NCBI GenBank assembly: GCA_015067925.1
Contig: SVLN01000006.1
Coordinates: forward strand, 1-61,887
DNA: 61,887 bases
Direction: 5' to 3'
Source of the DNA: Oscillospiraceae bacterium
GTDB taxonomy: Bacteria > Bacillota > Clostridia > Oscillospirales > Oscillospiraceae
The notes under the pieces were generated by a model. The model saw nothing but the letters and a program-made list of their open reading frames with translations, searched no databases and was not told where the DNA came from. Positions 36,885 to 45,614 of the stretch are shown here, one piece after another. Position 1 is the first letter of the stretch. Every line of letters begins with the position of its first letter. The translations under genes were made by a program, and so were the position numbers.

Positions 36885-37370
36885 GTGAATTATGTTTGGT
36901 GTGATTACAATCCCAATACTATGGGTTTTGTTGAAAACTGGCTGGATGAAAGCGCAGTAAAATCCACAGGATTAGACGAGGGCTTTCGGACGTTTTATGA
37001 ATATTGGGTGAGCGAGGACGGATTTGACATTGGAAAGAATTTCTGGTGCAAAGTTGCTTTCGAAAACGACAAGCCTTTTGCTGTGATTGCCTTTTGTCTG
37101 CATGAAAGCAAAACAATCATCATGGAAATGCTGATTGCTCCTAGTGAACGTAATCAAGGCAAAGGTTCAAAAATTCTAAAAGAGTTTATTCACAGTGAAG
37201 AAATAATTGGTTTTGCAATAGAAAAATGTGAAGCTGTCATATATCCAAGCAACATGGCATCAAAAAAAGCGTTTGAAAATGCTGGATTTATATATTGCAA
37301 CGACCATAAGGATGAAAATGGAGATAGTATGCTCTATATTTACAAGGCGAAGCCCTTAACTGCAATCTAA
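36885..37370 (+). CDS. GNAT-family N-acetyltransferase, A+T-rich
   Basis: The start GTG 36885 has AAGGAG nine bases before it. The 161-residue product shows the GNAT core: MEMLIAPSERNQGKGSKILKE (residues about 82-102) with the acetyl-CoA loop RNQGKGS, and IYPSNMASKKAFENAGF in the last third. It acetylates an unidentified amine substrate. Codons are clearly A/T-ending, unlike its neighbours, and a MITE lies 43 bp upstream, so the gene probably arrived by transfer. Confidence 0.85.
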   Translation: MNYVWCDYNPNTMGFVENWLDESAVKSTGLDEGFRTFYEYWVSEDGFDIGKNFWCKVAFENDKPFAVIAFCLHESKTIIMEMLIAPSERNQGKGSKILKEFIHSEEIIGFAIEKCEAVIYPSNMASKKAFENAGFIYCNDHKDENGDSMLYIYKAKPLTAI

Positions 37371-37387
37371 TTGCCTGATTCCAACAT

Positions 37388-37421
37388 AAAAGCCGAGCTA
37401 CACATTGCAGCTCGGCTTTTT
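37388..37421. terminator. Bidirectional terminator
   Basis: AGCCGAGCT and AGCTCGGCT form a 9-bp stem with flanking AAAA and TTTTT between convergent genes. Confidence 0.85.
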
Positions 37422-37427
37422 GCCTTC

Positions 37428-37907
37428 TTATAAAATCACCCTCCACGCCTCAATCAGCCGTTCCGGCCTCCATTGCGCATTGGCCGGACTGGTGGAGGGG
37501 AGGCAGATGGCTTCGATGCCGGTTTCGCGCTGCAGATGCTTGACATAGAGCTTGTGGGCGGTTTTGCCGTTGCAGAAGATGCGCGTGATGGGTGCGGCGG
37601 AGAGGATGGGCGTCAGGTCATTGGCCACCACATCTCGGATGGAGGCGTCGTCGCTGCCGGTGATGGTGCACGAGCCGATCACATCCCACAGGGCCAGGTC
37701 GTGCTGTAGGATCAGCGCCCGCTTTTCTTCGATGGTAGCGGGGACCGATGCCTCCAGCACAGCAGAGAGCACCCGCCAGAAGCGATTCTGGGGATGGTGA
37801 TAGAAAAACTCGCCCTCCCGGGACTTCACGGAAGGGAAGGAGCCCAGGATCAGCGTATGGGAGCGCTCTGAAAACAGGGGCGCAATGGGGTGAACGATGG
37901 ACGGCAT
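37428..37907 (-). CDS. DNA-deoxyinosine/hypoxanthine glycosylase (UDG superfamily)
   Basis: The start ATG 37907 follows TTTGGAGGAATCCCT. The 159-residue protein contains ILGSFPSVKSREGEFFYHHP with NRFW (motif A region of the UDG fold), LWDVIGSC, and the C-terminal motif LPSTSPANA. This set matches the small hypoxanthine-DNA glycosylases that remove deaminated adenine and start base-excision repair in the cytosol. It could instead act on uracil or thymine in mismatches. Single gene, divergent from the cytidylate-kinase-like gene. Confidence 0.87.
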   Translation of the reverse strand: MPSIVHPIAPLFSERSHTLILGSFPSVKSREGEFFYHHPQNRFWRVLSAVLEASVPATIEEKRALILQHDLALWDVIGSCTITGSDDASIRDVVANDLTPILSAAPITRIFCNGKTAHKLYVKHLQRETGIEAICLPSTSPANAQWRPERLIEAWRVIL

Positions 37908-37929
37908 AGGGATTCCTCCAAAAAACATC

Positions 37930-37958
37930 TTGAAGCGGAAACAAAAGCATGGTATGAT
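37930..37958 (+). promoter_or_regulatory. Promoter of the cytidylate-kinase-like gene
   Basis: TTGAAG (37930-37935), a 17-nt spacer and TATGAT (37953-37958), 38 nt before the start. Confidence 0.65.
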
Positions 37959-37996
37959 TGGAAAAAGAAACGAATACTCCACAGGAGGCAGAACAT

Positions 37997-38641
37997 ATGG
38001 AACATTTTGTTATTACCATCTCCCGCGGCTACGGCTCCGGCGGCAAGCAGATCGGCATCATGCTGGCCAAGGAACTGGGCGTTGAGTACTACGACCAGGA
38101 CATCACCCGCTTCGCATCCGAGGACAGCGGCATCAACGAGGCCCTGTTCGCCCAGAGCGATGAGAAGGTCAAGGGCGGCGCTGCCTTGATGGCAGGCCTG
38201 TCCGGCGGCGCGTATGACCACAAGGTCATCTCCCCCAACAAGAAGGGCTTCGTATCCGACAGTAACCTGTTCAACTACCAGGCCAAGACCATCAAAGAGC
38301 TGGCCCGGAAGGAATCCTGCGTCATCATCGGCCGTGCTGCGGACTATGTCCTTGCCGGCGAGCCCGACGTGATCCGCGTGAATATCCAGGCCAAGTTTGA
38401 AGACTGCGTCAAGACCGTTATGGTCCGCAGCTGCATCAGCCAGAAGGAAGCCTCCAAGATGATCCGCCGTATCGACAAGGAACGCGCGGACTTCTACCAC
38501 TACTACACCGGTCAGAATTGGGACGATGAACTCAATTACGACATCACCATCAATACTTCCCTCATGGATTGGACCACGGCGGTGAAGCTGATTCGCAGCT
38601 ACATCGAGATCCGTCAGGCAGAAAAGGTCGAGGAAGAATAA
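37997..38641 (+). CDS. Cytidylate kinase-like family protein
   Basis: The 214-residue protein starts MEHFVITISRGYGSGGKQIG, a P-loop variant (GYGSGGKQ) typical of the cytidylate-kinase-like family (AAA-type fold). Later segments CVIIGRAADYVL and RRIDKERADFYHYYTGQNWDD are also family-typical. It probably binds a nucleotide in the cytosol; true CMP kinase activity has not been shown for this group as far as I know. It is a single gene with its own promoter and terminator. Confidence 0.88.
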   Translation: MEHFVITISRGYGSGGKQIGIMLAKELGVEYYDQDITRFASEDSGINEALFAQSDEKVKGGAALMAGLSGGAYDHKVISPNKKGFVSDSNLFNYQAKTIKELARKESCVIIGRAADYVLAGEPDVIRVNIQAKFEDCVKTVMVRSCISQKEASKMIRRIDKERADFYHYYTGQNWDDELNYDITINTSLMDWTTAVKLIRSYIEIRQAEKVEEE

Positions 38642-38649
38642 GAACGACA

Positions 38650-38679
38650 AGAGCGCGGCAAGGGCCGCGCTCTTTTTTT
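38650..38679. terminator. Terminator
   Basis: AGAGCGCGGC and GCCGCGCTCT form a 10-bp stem with a 4-nt loop and a T7 tail on the plus strand. Confidence 0.9.
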
Positions 38680-38680
38680 G

Positions 38681-39283
38681 TCAAAAATCGATGATGTAAT
38701 CCTGCCAGGCGTTGATGACGGTGGTGCTGCCCAGCTGGCGCCGACGTTGGAAGGAACCACCGGAGTAGTTCTTGTGCACGTGACCGTGGACGAAATACTT
38801 CGGCTGGTAGCGCTCAATCAGCGGGAGGAAAGCTGTGAAGCCGGTATGGGCGCGGTCGGTGTCATCGCCCACGCCGAAGGCGGGGGCATGGGCCAGCAAG
38901 ATGTCAAAGCCACGACTGCGCCAGAGCTTGAAGCGCAGACGGCGGATGCGCCGCAGCATCTCCTTTTGGGAGTACATGGTCATGGGCTTTGCGTCCCGGC
39001 GGTAGCGCATGCTGCCGCCCAGACCCAGGATCCGCACGCCCTGGAAGTTGTAAACAGTGTCCTCCACGCAGATGCAGCCCTCGGGCGGCTTCACGTCGTA
39101 GTTGCCGTCGTGATTGCCGTAAACGTAGAGGATGGGCGCGTGGGTAAAGCAGGTGAGGAAGCTCAGATACTCGCCGGAGAGATCGCCACAGGAAAGGATC
39201 AGGTCAATGCCCTCCAGGTTTTCCCGCTTGAAGTAGGTCCACAGGCGAGGCGCTGGTTCGTCGGAAAGAACAAGAATTTTCAT
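38681..39283 (-). CDS. Calcineurin-like metallophosphoesterase
   Basis: The start ATG 39283 overlaps the stop of the upstream gene by four bases. The 200-residue protein has G33-D34 (ILSCGDLSGE), G56-N-H-D59 (YGNHDGNYD), LLAHAP and HGHVHKNY, the metal-ligand motifs of the family. The first motif, normally D-x-H, reads D8-E-P, so one ligand is lost or replaced. It probably cleaves a phosphodiester or phosphomonoester in the cytosol. The overlap with the ParB-BMP gene implies translational coupling and a shared function. Confidence 0.87.
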   Translation of the reverse strand: MKILVLSDEPAPRLWTYFKRENLEGIDLILSCGDLSGEYLSFLTCFTHAPILYVYGNHDGNYDVKPPEGCICVEDTVYNFQGVRILGLGGSMRYRRDAKPMTMYSQKEMLRRIRRLRFKLWRSRGFDILLAHAPAFGVGDDTDRAHTGFTAFLPLIERYQPKYFVHGHVHKNYSGGSFQRRRQLGSTTVINAWQDYIIDF

Positions 39284-41241
39284 TCGCCCCGTTCCTCCTT
39301 TCTGCCGCGGCGCAGGAAGAACTGCAGAGAAGCGGGGGTGACGGAGTGGTAGATGCCGGACAGACGCACCAGCGGACCCGCCTCCGGTTTGAGATCCTCC
39401 GGTTTGGGGAAGGAGCCAATGACATTCTGGCACAGATAGTCCATGGAGATCACATCCTCCGGGGGCAGCAGTTCCTTCGAGTTACTGCGCAGGATGCCCA
39501 GTTGGTCGTAAATCTCGCCGGCAAAGACGTTGAAACGGTTGGCTTGCAGGCTCTCGCGCACGGCATCCACGATGCTCTGGGTACCGGCGGGTAGCTTGCG
39601 AGAGAGCATCACATCGATGGCGCCAGAGGACATGCCCCACCAGTAGTTCAGGGCCTGAGTGCCGTCGATGGCCTTGTCCCACTGACCGTTCAGGATGGAA
39701 TTGATGAGCGACTCATACATCTTGCCCCAGTCCCAGATGGGCATGGCAAGATTCACAGTGGAGTCGTTTTCGTCGATCTGGTACAGGCCGAAATGGCGCG
39801 AGTTGTTGGTGGGGGCGTTGATATCGCGGTTGGAAACGGTGGTCAGATTGTGGCGGATGAAGAAATCCCGCGGCTCCTCGTCCTTCAGACAGCTCCAGGT
39901 CAGATAGATCTTCGCATCCGGGTTGACCGCCTTGGCGCCCAGGGCAAAAGCATTGATGTTGGCCGGGGTGCCGTAGATGGGATAGTCGGCGGCGTAGCCG
40001 ATGCGGCCGTCCCGGGCAACGGAGCCGGCGATCATGCCGGTGATGAACTTGGCCTCGAACATGCGCAGGTAGTATGAGCGGATCTGATGATAGGTCGCCG
40101 TCAGAGAGCAGTTGAGAATGCGCACCTCGGGGTACTCCATGCTGACTTTGGTCACGGGGTGCAGGAACATGGGCGAGGCGGTGAAGATGGTATCCCAGCC
40201 CTCGGCAATGAGGTCGCGGATGACGCGGTCGGCGTCCTCCGGACGCACCAGTTCCCGAGCGGTGGTCTGCACGCGGGAACCGAAGACCTCTTCCACGTGG
40301 CGGCGGCCCAGCTCGTGGGCGTAGACCCAGCCGGAGTTGTCGGCGGAGGAGTCGTAGATAAAGGCTGCCCGGACCGTGGCCGGGGAGAATTTCAGGAAGG
40401 AGGTCAGCGTGCGTTTGGGCGCATCCTCCGGCATCATGGACATGGCAACGCCTTGATCCTCACTGGCCCGCTGGAATTCTTCCCAGAGCTTCTGAATGTT
40501 GGTCTTGAGTTCCGACAGGGTAGCACTGTGCAGGGAATCGAAACCAAATACGTCCAGATACAGCATCAGCGCGTCCGGAGAGCCCAGGGGACGGTCCTGG
40601 CCACCAATGAGGCGGTACTGCTGGGCAAAGCGCAGGTAGGCGGCGCGGAAATCGTGCAGATCCTTGCTGGACCACTTTTCACCCGGACGGTAGCCCATGT
40701 GCAGCGCCAGCTGGGGATAGTAGCCGAGCTGGGTGAAGTTCAGATAGTTGATCTTGGTGGCGTTGTAAAAGAGAAGAAACTCATAATAAATCTGGTTCTC
40801 GATGTCATTGGTGCGGCGGGGGACATAGCGGGTGACGGTGGCCTCCACACTCACGCCGCCCAAATACTTGGAGACGCTGACGCGCTTGTTGCCCTCTACG
40901 ACATAAAAGCGGTTCATATATTCAATTGCCACGATGGGATCGCGAAGACCGTCGGAGATCATGCTGTCGCACAGGCGGGACCACTTGGTGGCGAACTCCG
41001 TGTTCGAGTCCAGCAGGGGCATGAAATTGGCGGCGAAGGCGTTGGTACGGCCTGCAGTGGCGGTGCCCACCACCTGGTTCAGGGGGATGTCCACCAGGCC
41101 CAGATTCACGCGGGTGTCGATGACGACACCGTCGAGCAAATCGTCCAGCACTTGCAGATAAGGCGTCAGACCCTTCTGAAGGCGCTGGTTCTGTTCTTTG
41201 TCGGCCAGTTTTCTGGCGCGTTCATAATCTTCCATTGCCAT
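39280..41241 (-). CDS. ParB-like/BMP (PnrA-type) fusion protein, cytosolic
   Basis: The start ATG 41241 follows GAGGTGAAACCT. The 653-residue protein has no signal peptide or lipobox. Residues ~45-140 resemble a ParB/sulfiredoxin-type domain (DIPLNQVVGT, LRDPIVAIE, VVEGNKRVSVSKYLGG). A helical linker follows, and residues ~300-600 match the BMP/PnrA substrate-binding fold (VRAAFIYDSSADNSGWVYAH, then GWDTIFTASPMFLHP and GRIGYAADYPIYGTPANI). BMP proteins normally bind purine nucleosides outside the cell for ABC import. Here the fold is internal and fused to a nucleotide-binding-type domain, so a cytosolic sensor is likely. The next gene, overlapping by 4 bp, is a phosphoesterase. Confidence 0.82.
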   Translation of the reverse strand: MAMEDYERARKLADKEQNQRLQKGLTPYLQVLDDLLDGVVIDTRVNLGLVDIPLNQVVGTATAGRTNAFAANFMPLLDSNTEFATKWSRLCDSMISDGLRDPIVAIEYMNRFYVVEGNKRVSVSKYLGGVSVEATVTRYVPRRTNDIENQIYYEFLLFYNATKINYLNFTQLGYYPQLALHMGYRPGEKWSSKDLHDFRAAYLRFAQQYRLIGGQDRPLGSPDALMLYLDVFGFDSLHSATLSELKTNIQKLWEEFQRASEDQGVAMSMMPEDAPKRTLTSFLKFSPATVRAAFIYDSSADNSGWVYAHELGRRHVEEVFGSRVQTTARELVRPEDADRVIRDLIAEGWDTIFTASPMFLHPVTKVSMEYPEVRILNCSLTATYHQIRSYYLRMFEAKFITGMIAGSVARDGRIGYAADYPIYGTPANINAFALGAKAVNPDAKIYLTWSCLKDEEPRDFFIRHNLTTVSNRDINAPTNNSRHFGLYQIDENDSTVNLAMPIWDWGKMYESLINSILNGQWDKAIDGTQALNYWWGMSSGAIDVMLSRKLPAGTQSIVDAVRESLQANRFNVFAGEIYDQLGILRSNSKELLPPEDVISMDYLCQNVIGSFPKPEDLKPEAGPLVRLSGIYHSVTPASLQFFLRRGRKEERGE

Positions 41242-41276
41242 AGGTTTCACCTCGATGAGAAAAAAGTACAAAGGAA

Positions 41277-41346
41277 AGAGCAATCTTGCTCTATCTTTTT
41301 CCGGAATTATTTTATATATTATAGAATATAGAATTCAATTCGTCAA
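41277..41346 (-). promoter_or_regulatory. Promoter and leader hairpin of the ParB-BMP operon
   Basis: Minus-strand TTGACG (41346-41341), a 17-nt spacer and TATAAT (41323-41318). The leader has a hairpin AGAGCAA/TTGCTCT at 41277-41292. A weaker pepT promoter (TTCCGG-N17-TAGAAT, 41299-41327) overlaps on the other strand. Confidence 0.7.
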
Positions 41347-41362
41347 TTTAGGAGTGATGAGA

Positions 41363-42571
41363 ATGTCAGCATTGGAACGTTTCCTGCGCTATGTGCAGAT
41401 TGATACCCAATCCTGGGGCGAAGCCGAGCGCAGTCCCACCACCGAAAAGCAGCTGGTGCTCTCCCGCCTGCTGATGGAAGAAATGCAGCAGCTGGGCCTG
41501 GAGGAGATTCGCATGGATACCGCCGGCAATGTGTTCGGCGTGCTTCCCGCCAACTGCGAGGGCGTGCCCTCCGTAGGCCTGGTGGCCCATGTGGACACCG
41601 CTGATGCCGTCTCCGGCGCGAACGTCAAGCCCCGTATCGTGCATTACGAGGGCGGCAGCATTGAACTCTCCCCGGGCATCGTGATGACCCCGGAGGATGC
41701 CCCCAGCCTGTTGAAGTGCGTGGGCGAGGATCTGATCGTCACCGACGGCACCACCCTGCTGGGCGCCGATGACAAGGCCGGCGTGGCCGAGATCCTCGAC
41801 GCCGTAGAGCAGCTCAAGGCTTCCGATCGGAAACATGGCCGCATCGCTGTGGCTTTCTGCACCGATGAAGAGGTCGGCCGCGGCACCGAAGGTTTTGACG
41901 TGGCGGCTTTTGGCTGCTCTTATGCCTACACCGTCGACGGCGGCGAGCTGGGCGAGATGGAGTATGAGAACTTCAACGCCGCCAGCGTTCGTCTGACCGT
42001 CCACGGCCGCAGCGTCCATCCGGGCACTGCCAAGAACGTGATGAAGAACGCCGGCAGCATTTTTGCCGATTTCCATGTCCTTCTGCCCCGGAATATGACC
42101 CCCGAGACTACCGAAGGCTATGAGGGCTTCATCCACCTGACCGAGGTCTCCGGCTCTGTGCAGGAACTCAAGGCAGGCTACATCCTGCGTGACCACGACC
42201 TTGCCAAGCTGGAAGAGAAGAAGGTCATCTTCACCGAGGCCGTCGAGAAGATCAACGCCATCTACGGCGAAGGCACCGTGGAAGCGGTGATTCGTGATAA
42301 CTACCGCAACATGCGCGAGAAGATCGAGCCGCATATGCACCTGATTTCCCGTGCCGAGCAGGCCTTCCGCGCCAACGGCGTGGAACCCAAGACCATCCCC
42401 ATCCGCGGCGGCACCGACGGCGCCATGCTCAGCTACATGGGCCTGCCGTGCCCGAACCTGTCCACCGGCGGCTTTGAAATGCACGGTGTGAACGAGTTCA
42501 TTCCGGTGCGCGCCCTGAAAACCATGCCGAACGTTCTGCAGGATCTGGTCTGCAGCTTTGTGGAGGAATAA
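41363..42571 (+). CDS. pepT: Peptidase T (M20 tripeptidase)
   Basis: ATG 41363 is chosen because GGAG is well spaced; ATG 41357 is two codons earlier. The 402-residue product has the M20 zinc motifs: HVDTADAVSG (first His/Asp), GADDKAG (bridging Asp), CTDEEVGRG (catalytic Glu pair) and VHPGTAKNVM. It removes the N-terminal residue of tripeptides in the cytosol. It is followed 3 bp on by a second M20 dipeptidase, forming a peptide-use operon. Confidence 0.95.
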   Translation: MSALERFLRYVQIDTQSWGEAERSPTTEKQLVLSRLLMEEMQQLGLEEIRMDTAGNVFGVLPANCEGVPSVGLVAHVDTADAVSGANVKPRIVHYEGGSIELSPGIVMTPEDAPSLLKCVGEDLIVTDGTTLLGADDKAGVAEILDAVEQLKASDRKHGRIAVAFCTDEEVGRGTEGFDVAAFGCSYAYTVDGGELGEMEYENFNAASVRLTVHGRSVHPGTAKNVMKNAGSIFADFHVLLPRNMTPETTEGYEGFIHLTEVSGSVQELKAGYILRDHDLAKLEEKKVIFTEAVEKINAIYGEGTVEAVIRDNYRNMREKIEPHMHLISRAEQAFRANGVEPKTIPIRGGTDGAMLSYMGLPCPNLSTGGFEMHGVNEFIPVRALKTMPNVLQDLVCSFVEE

Positions 42572-42574
42572 GAA

Positions 42575-43963
42575 ATGAAAGAAAAAATCAATGCTTTTTT
42601 TGAAGCCAATCGTGAGAATATCGTGCAAGACGTCTTCCGCCTGGTGCGCATCGCCAGCGATCGCGGCGAGGCCAAGGAGGGGATGCCCTTCGGCGAAGGT
42701 CCCTACCGTGCCCTGCAGGAGGCTCTGGCTCTGTGTGCCGAACGCGGCATGAAGGCCGAGAATGTGGACAACTACGTGATGTACACTGACATCGGCTCCG
42801 CCGAACCCTGCCTGGATATCCTGGCCCATCTGGACGTTGTGCCCGTGGCCAACAACTGGACCGTCTGCGACCCCTTTGAGCCCATCGAGAAGGACGGTGT
42901 GCTCTACGGCCGCGGCACGGCCGACGACAAAGGCCCGGCCGTTGCAGCTCTGTACGCCATGCTCTGCGTGAAGGAGCTGGGCGCCGAGCTCAAGGGCCGC
43001 TGCCGCCTGATCCTGGGCACTGACGAGGAGAGCGGCTCCGGCGATATCCGTCACTACTACGCCTCTAACGCCGAGGCTCCCATGACCGTCTCTCCTGACG
43101 GTGACTTCCCCGTCATCAACCTGGAAAAGGGCCACTTCCGCGCCTTTGCCACCGCACCCTTTGCCGGCGACGGCGACATCGTCTCCATCGCTGCCGGCTT
43201 CCGTCTGAACGTGGTGCCCGACACCGCCGAGGCGGTCCTGGCAGGCTGCCGCGCCGCGGAGCTGGAGAGCCTGGTTCGCGCCGCTGCCGAGGAAACCAAG
43301 ACCACCATCAGCCTTTCTGAGCTCGACGGCCAGACCAAGGTCTTTGTCCAGGGCGTGGGCGCCCACGCTGCCATGCCCGAGGGCGGCAACAACGCCCTGA
43401 CGGCGCTGCTGCACACCCTGAGTGTGCTGCCCCTGCAGGGCAAGGATGCTGAGCTCCTTCGCGCTGCCGCCAAGCTCTTCCCCCACGGCGACTACCTGGG
43501 CGGCGGTCTGGGCATTGCCCGTTCCGACGCCGCTTCGGGCCCGCTGACCCTGAGCCTGAACATGGCCTCCGTGGCTGACGGTCAGATGAAGCTCGCCTTC
43601 GACAGCCGCTTCTGCGTCAGCGCCACCCGCGAGAATATGCAGCTGCCCGCCATCGCCAACTGCGCTGCTGCCGGCTGGACCCTGTCCGACGGCCCCCTGA
43701 TGGCACCCCATCACGTTCCCGAAGAGACTCCCTTCGTGCAGACCCTTCTGAAGGTCTACGAGGACTGGACCGGCAAGGAAGGTAAGTGCCTGGCCATCGG
43801 CGGCGGCACCTATGTGCACGAGCTGGAGAACGGCGTGGCCTTCGGCGCCACTCTGCCCGGCGTGGACAACCGCATGCACGGCGCAGATGAGTTTGCCAAC
43901 GTGGACGACCTGCTGCTCATGGGTAAGATCTACGCCCAGACCATTCTGGAACTCTGCGGCTAA
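42575..43963 (+). CDS. pepV: M20 dipeptidase (PepV/Sapep type)
   Basis: A 462-residue enzyme of normal PepV length. Zinc motifs are HLDVVPVANNW, GRGTADDKGP and LGTDEESGSGD, with GVGAHAAMPEGGNNA and GGGTYVHE further on. It cleaves dipeptides, often with an N-terminal beta-Ala or D-Ala, in the cytosol and needs Zn2+ or Mn2+. It acts after PepT to give free amino acids. A terminator follows at once. Confidence 0.94.
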   Translation: MKEKINAFFEANRENIVQDVFRLVRIASDRGEAKEGMPFGEGPYRALQEALALCAERGMKAENVDNYVMYTDIGSAEPCLDILAHLDVVPVANNWTVCDPFEPIEKDGVLYGRGTADDKGPAVAALYAMLCVKELGAELKGRCRLILGTDEESGSGDIRHYYASNAEAPMTVSPDGDFPVINLEKGHFRAFATAPFAGDGDIVSIAAGFRLNVVPDTAEAVLAGCRAAELESLVRAAAEETKTTISLSELDGQTKVFVQGVGAHAAMPEGGNNALTALLHTLSVLPLQGKDAELLRAAAKLFPHGDYLGGGLGIARSDAASGPLTLSLNMASVADGQMKLAFDSRFCVSATRENMQLPAIANCAAAGWTLSDGPLMAPHHVPEETPFVQTLLKVYEDWTGKEGKCLAIGGGTYVHELENGVAFGATLPGVDNRMHGADEFANVDDLLLMGKIYAQTILELCG

Positions 43964-43970
43964 ACAGGAC

Positions 43971-44010
43971 AAAAGAGCGTCCCCATCATTGGATGGGGAC
44001 GCTCTTTTTC
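43971..44010. terminator. Bidirectional terminator
   Basis: AAAAGAGCGTCCCCATC and GATGGGGACGCTCTTTT form a 17-bp stem with a 4-nt loop between convergent genes. It overlaps the end of the flippase gene. Confidence 0.9.
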
Positions 44011-45530
44011 TGTCCTTTGGGCAGGATAATGCTTTTCAGCCACTGAAAATCCTCCTTGGAGAGGGGATGCAGCAGGTTTGTAAATGTCCAGAACAGCAGC
44101 ACGAAGGCCAGAAGAACGGCCAATAGGCCCGTTAGCGCTTCTTGGGGCAGGGCAGGAGTGATGAGACTGGTCAGCACGCAGCAAAGGCCCGTCAAAAACA
44201 AACTCTTGCAGGCGAAGCCCAGGCTGGGACGGTAGCCGGAGACCTTGATGAGCCGCCGGATGGAAAGAAACAGATTGATCAGGTGCGTTACAGTGAAGCT
44301 GAAATAGTAGCCGCCGATGCCCCATACGGGCAGCAAAAAGAATAGCAGCACCACATCCAGAATGGAAGTGAAGGTGTTGTAACGCACGCAGATCACCTGC
44401 TGGCCCAGGCCCTTGTTCATGCCGTCTACGATGGCATCCAAGTACAGAACCAGAACCTGAGGCGCGAACATGCGCAGGTAGATGCCCACCTCGTCCGTGC
44501 CGAAGAGCAGCTGCCCCAGCTGGGGCGCCAGGCAGTAAAGCCCGCCTGCGATGGCGCAGGCGTAGAAGAAGCACAGCCGCAGGCATTTGTCCGTCAGATG
44601 TACGATGCGCTTTTGCCGCTTGGCGGCTAGACATTTTGCCAGCTCCGGCACCAGAAGGTCCGAAAGGGAGTATAGAAGGCAGGTGGGGAAGAACAGAATG
44701 GGAAACACCATACCGTGGATGGTGCCGTAGGCGGCCATGGATTCCATTGTGCTGCCCGCTGCCTTGGCCAGGCCCTTGGGGATGAGCATCTGCTCTAAGG
44801 TGCCGAGCCCTGCGCGCAGATATTCATTGACCGCCAGGGGGATGCAGAGCTTGAACAGCCGGCTGGGCATGTGCAGCTTTTCTTTCACAGGGTGCATGCT
44901 GCGCCGATCCAGGCGATAGAGCCCATAGAGCAAGAAAAAGCCGACGGCGGTGGACAGAGCGTTTCCGCCCACCATGGCGCAGCAGGCCCGGGTCAGGTCG
45001 CCCTTTGCCCAGGTTTTGAGGAGCCAGACGGTGAGAAAAATACTCAGCACGCGCTCGAATATATCCACGATCACCATTCGCCCGATTTTGGAAGCAGCGG
45101 TGAAATAGCCGGTCATCACGGCGTTCAGACAGGTCAGAGGAAGCAGCAGCGCCGCCAGCCGCAGAGCCGGTGCGCTGCGGACATCGCCAATCCAGCCCTC
45201 GGCCAGCCGATCGGCCAGGCCCATCATGGCGAAGGCGCAGAGGGTACTGAATGCGAGCGTGTAAAGAAGGCACACGCCCATGGCACTGCGCACGCCGCCG
45301 GGGCGGCGATGGCCGAGCTCCTCGGCGCACAGATACATGAGCGAAACCCGCACACCGGCGGTGCCGATGGTCACCGCAAGGGCACTGACGGTGAGGATCA
45401 GCTGCAATAGGCCAATGCCCGCTGCACCCACCTGACCGGAAAGATAGACCTGGAAGGCCATGCTGATGGCGCGCATCAGCAGATTGGCCAGGGTTAACAG
45501 CACGGTGCTGTAGAAGAGATTTTTGCGCAA
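43986..45530 (-). CDS. MATE-like polysaccharide/lipid flippase (SpoVB/MurJ type)
   Basis: The start is TTG 45530 with AAGGGGGTG upstream. The 514-residue polytopic protein has about 14 hydrophobic helices and the MOP-superfamily pattern with an N-terminal RKNLFYSTVLLTLANLLMRA segment and QVYLSGQVGAAGIGLLQLI. The closest family is SpoVB, implicated in spore cortex assembly, with lipid-II-type flipping as the likely activity. No sporulation gene is next to it, so a general envelope polymer flippase is also possible. The leader has a palindrome CCTTGTCC/GGACAAGG (45541-45566) near the ribosome site. Confidence 0.87.
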   Translation of the reverse strand: MRKNLFYSTVLLTLANLLMRAISMAFQVYLSGQVGAAGIGLLQLILTVSALAVTIGTAGVRVSLMYLCAEELGHRRPGGVRSAMGVCLLYTLAFSTLCAFAMMGLADRLAEGWIGDVRSAPALRLAALLLPLTCLNAVMTGYFTAASKIGRMVIVDIFERVLSIFLTVWLLKTWAKGDLTRACCAMVGGNALSTAVGFFLLYGLYRLDRRSMHPVKEKLHMPSRLFKLCIPLAVNEYLRAGLGTLEQMLIPKGLAKAAGSTMESMAAYGTIHGMVFPILFFPTCLLYSLSDLLVPELAKCLAAKRQKRIVHLTDKCLRLCFFYACAIAGGLYCLAPQLGQLLFGTDEVGIYLRMFAPQVLVLYLDAIVDGMNKGLGQQVICVRYNTFTSILDVVLLFFLLPVWGIGGYYFSFTVTHLINLFLSIRRLIKVSGYRPSLGFACKSLFLTGLCCVLTSLITPALPQEALTGLLAVLLAFVLLFWTFTNLLHPLSKEDFQWLKSIILPKGQKKSVPIQ

Positions 45531-45540
45531 GAAAACACCC

Positions 45541-45566
45541 CCTTGTCCATACTATATGGGACAAGG
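45541..45566 (-). promoter_or_regulatory. Palindrome before the flippase ribosome site
   Basis: CCTTGTCC and GGACAAGG flank a 10-nt centre that itself contains CCATA/TATGG. It touches the AAGGGGG ribosome site and could act as operator or RNA hairpin. Confidence 0.45.
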
Positions 45567-45583
45567 AGGCCAAACATGAAAAG

Positions 45584-45609
45584 AAGCACCGCTCGCAAGA
45601 GCGGTGCTT
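45584..45609 (-). terminator. Terminator of the membrane protein gene
   Basis: AAGCACCGCTC and GAGCGGTGCTT form an 11-bp stem with a 4-nt loop; the minus-strand tail is CTTTTC. Confidence 0.8.
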
Positions 45610-45614
45610 TCGGA

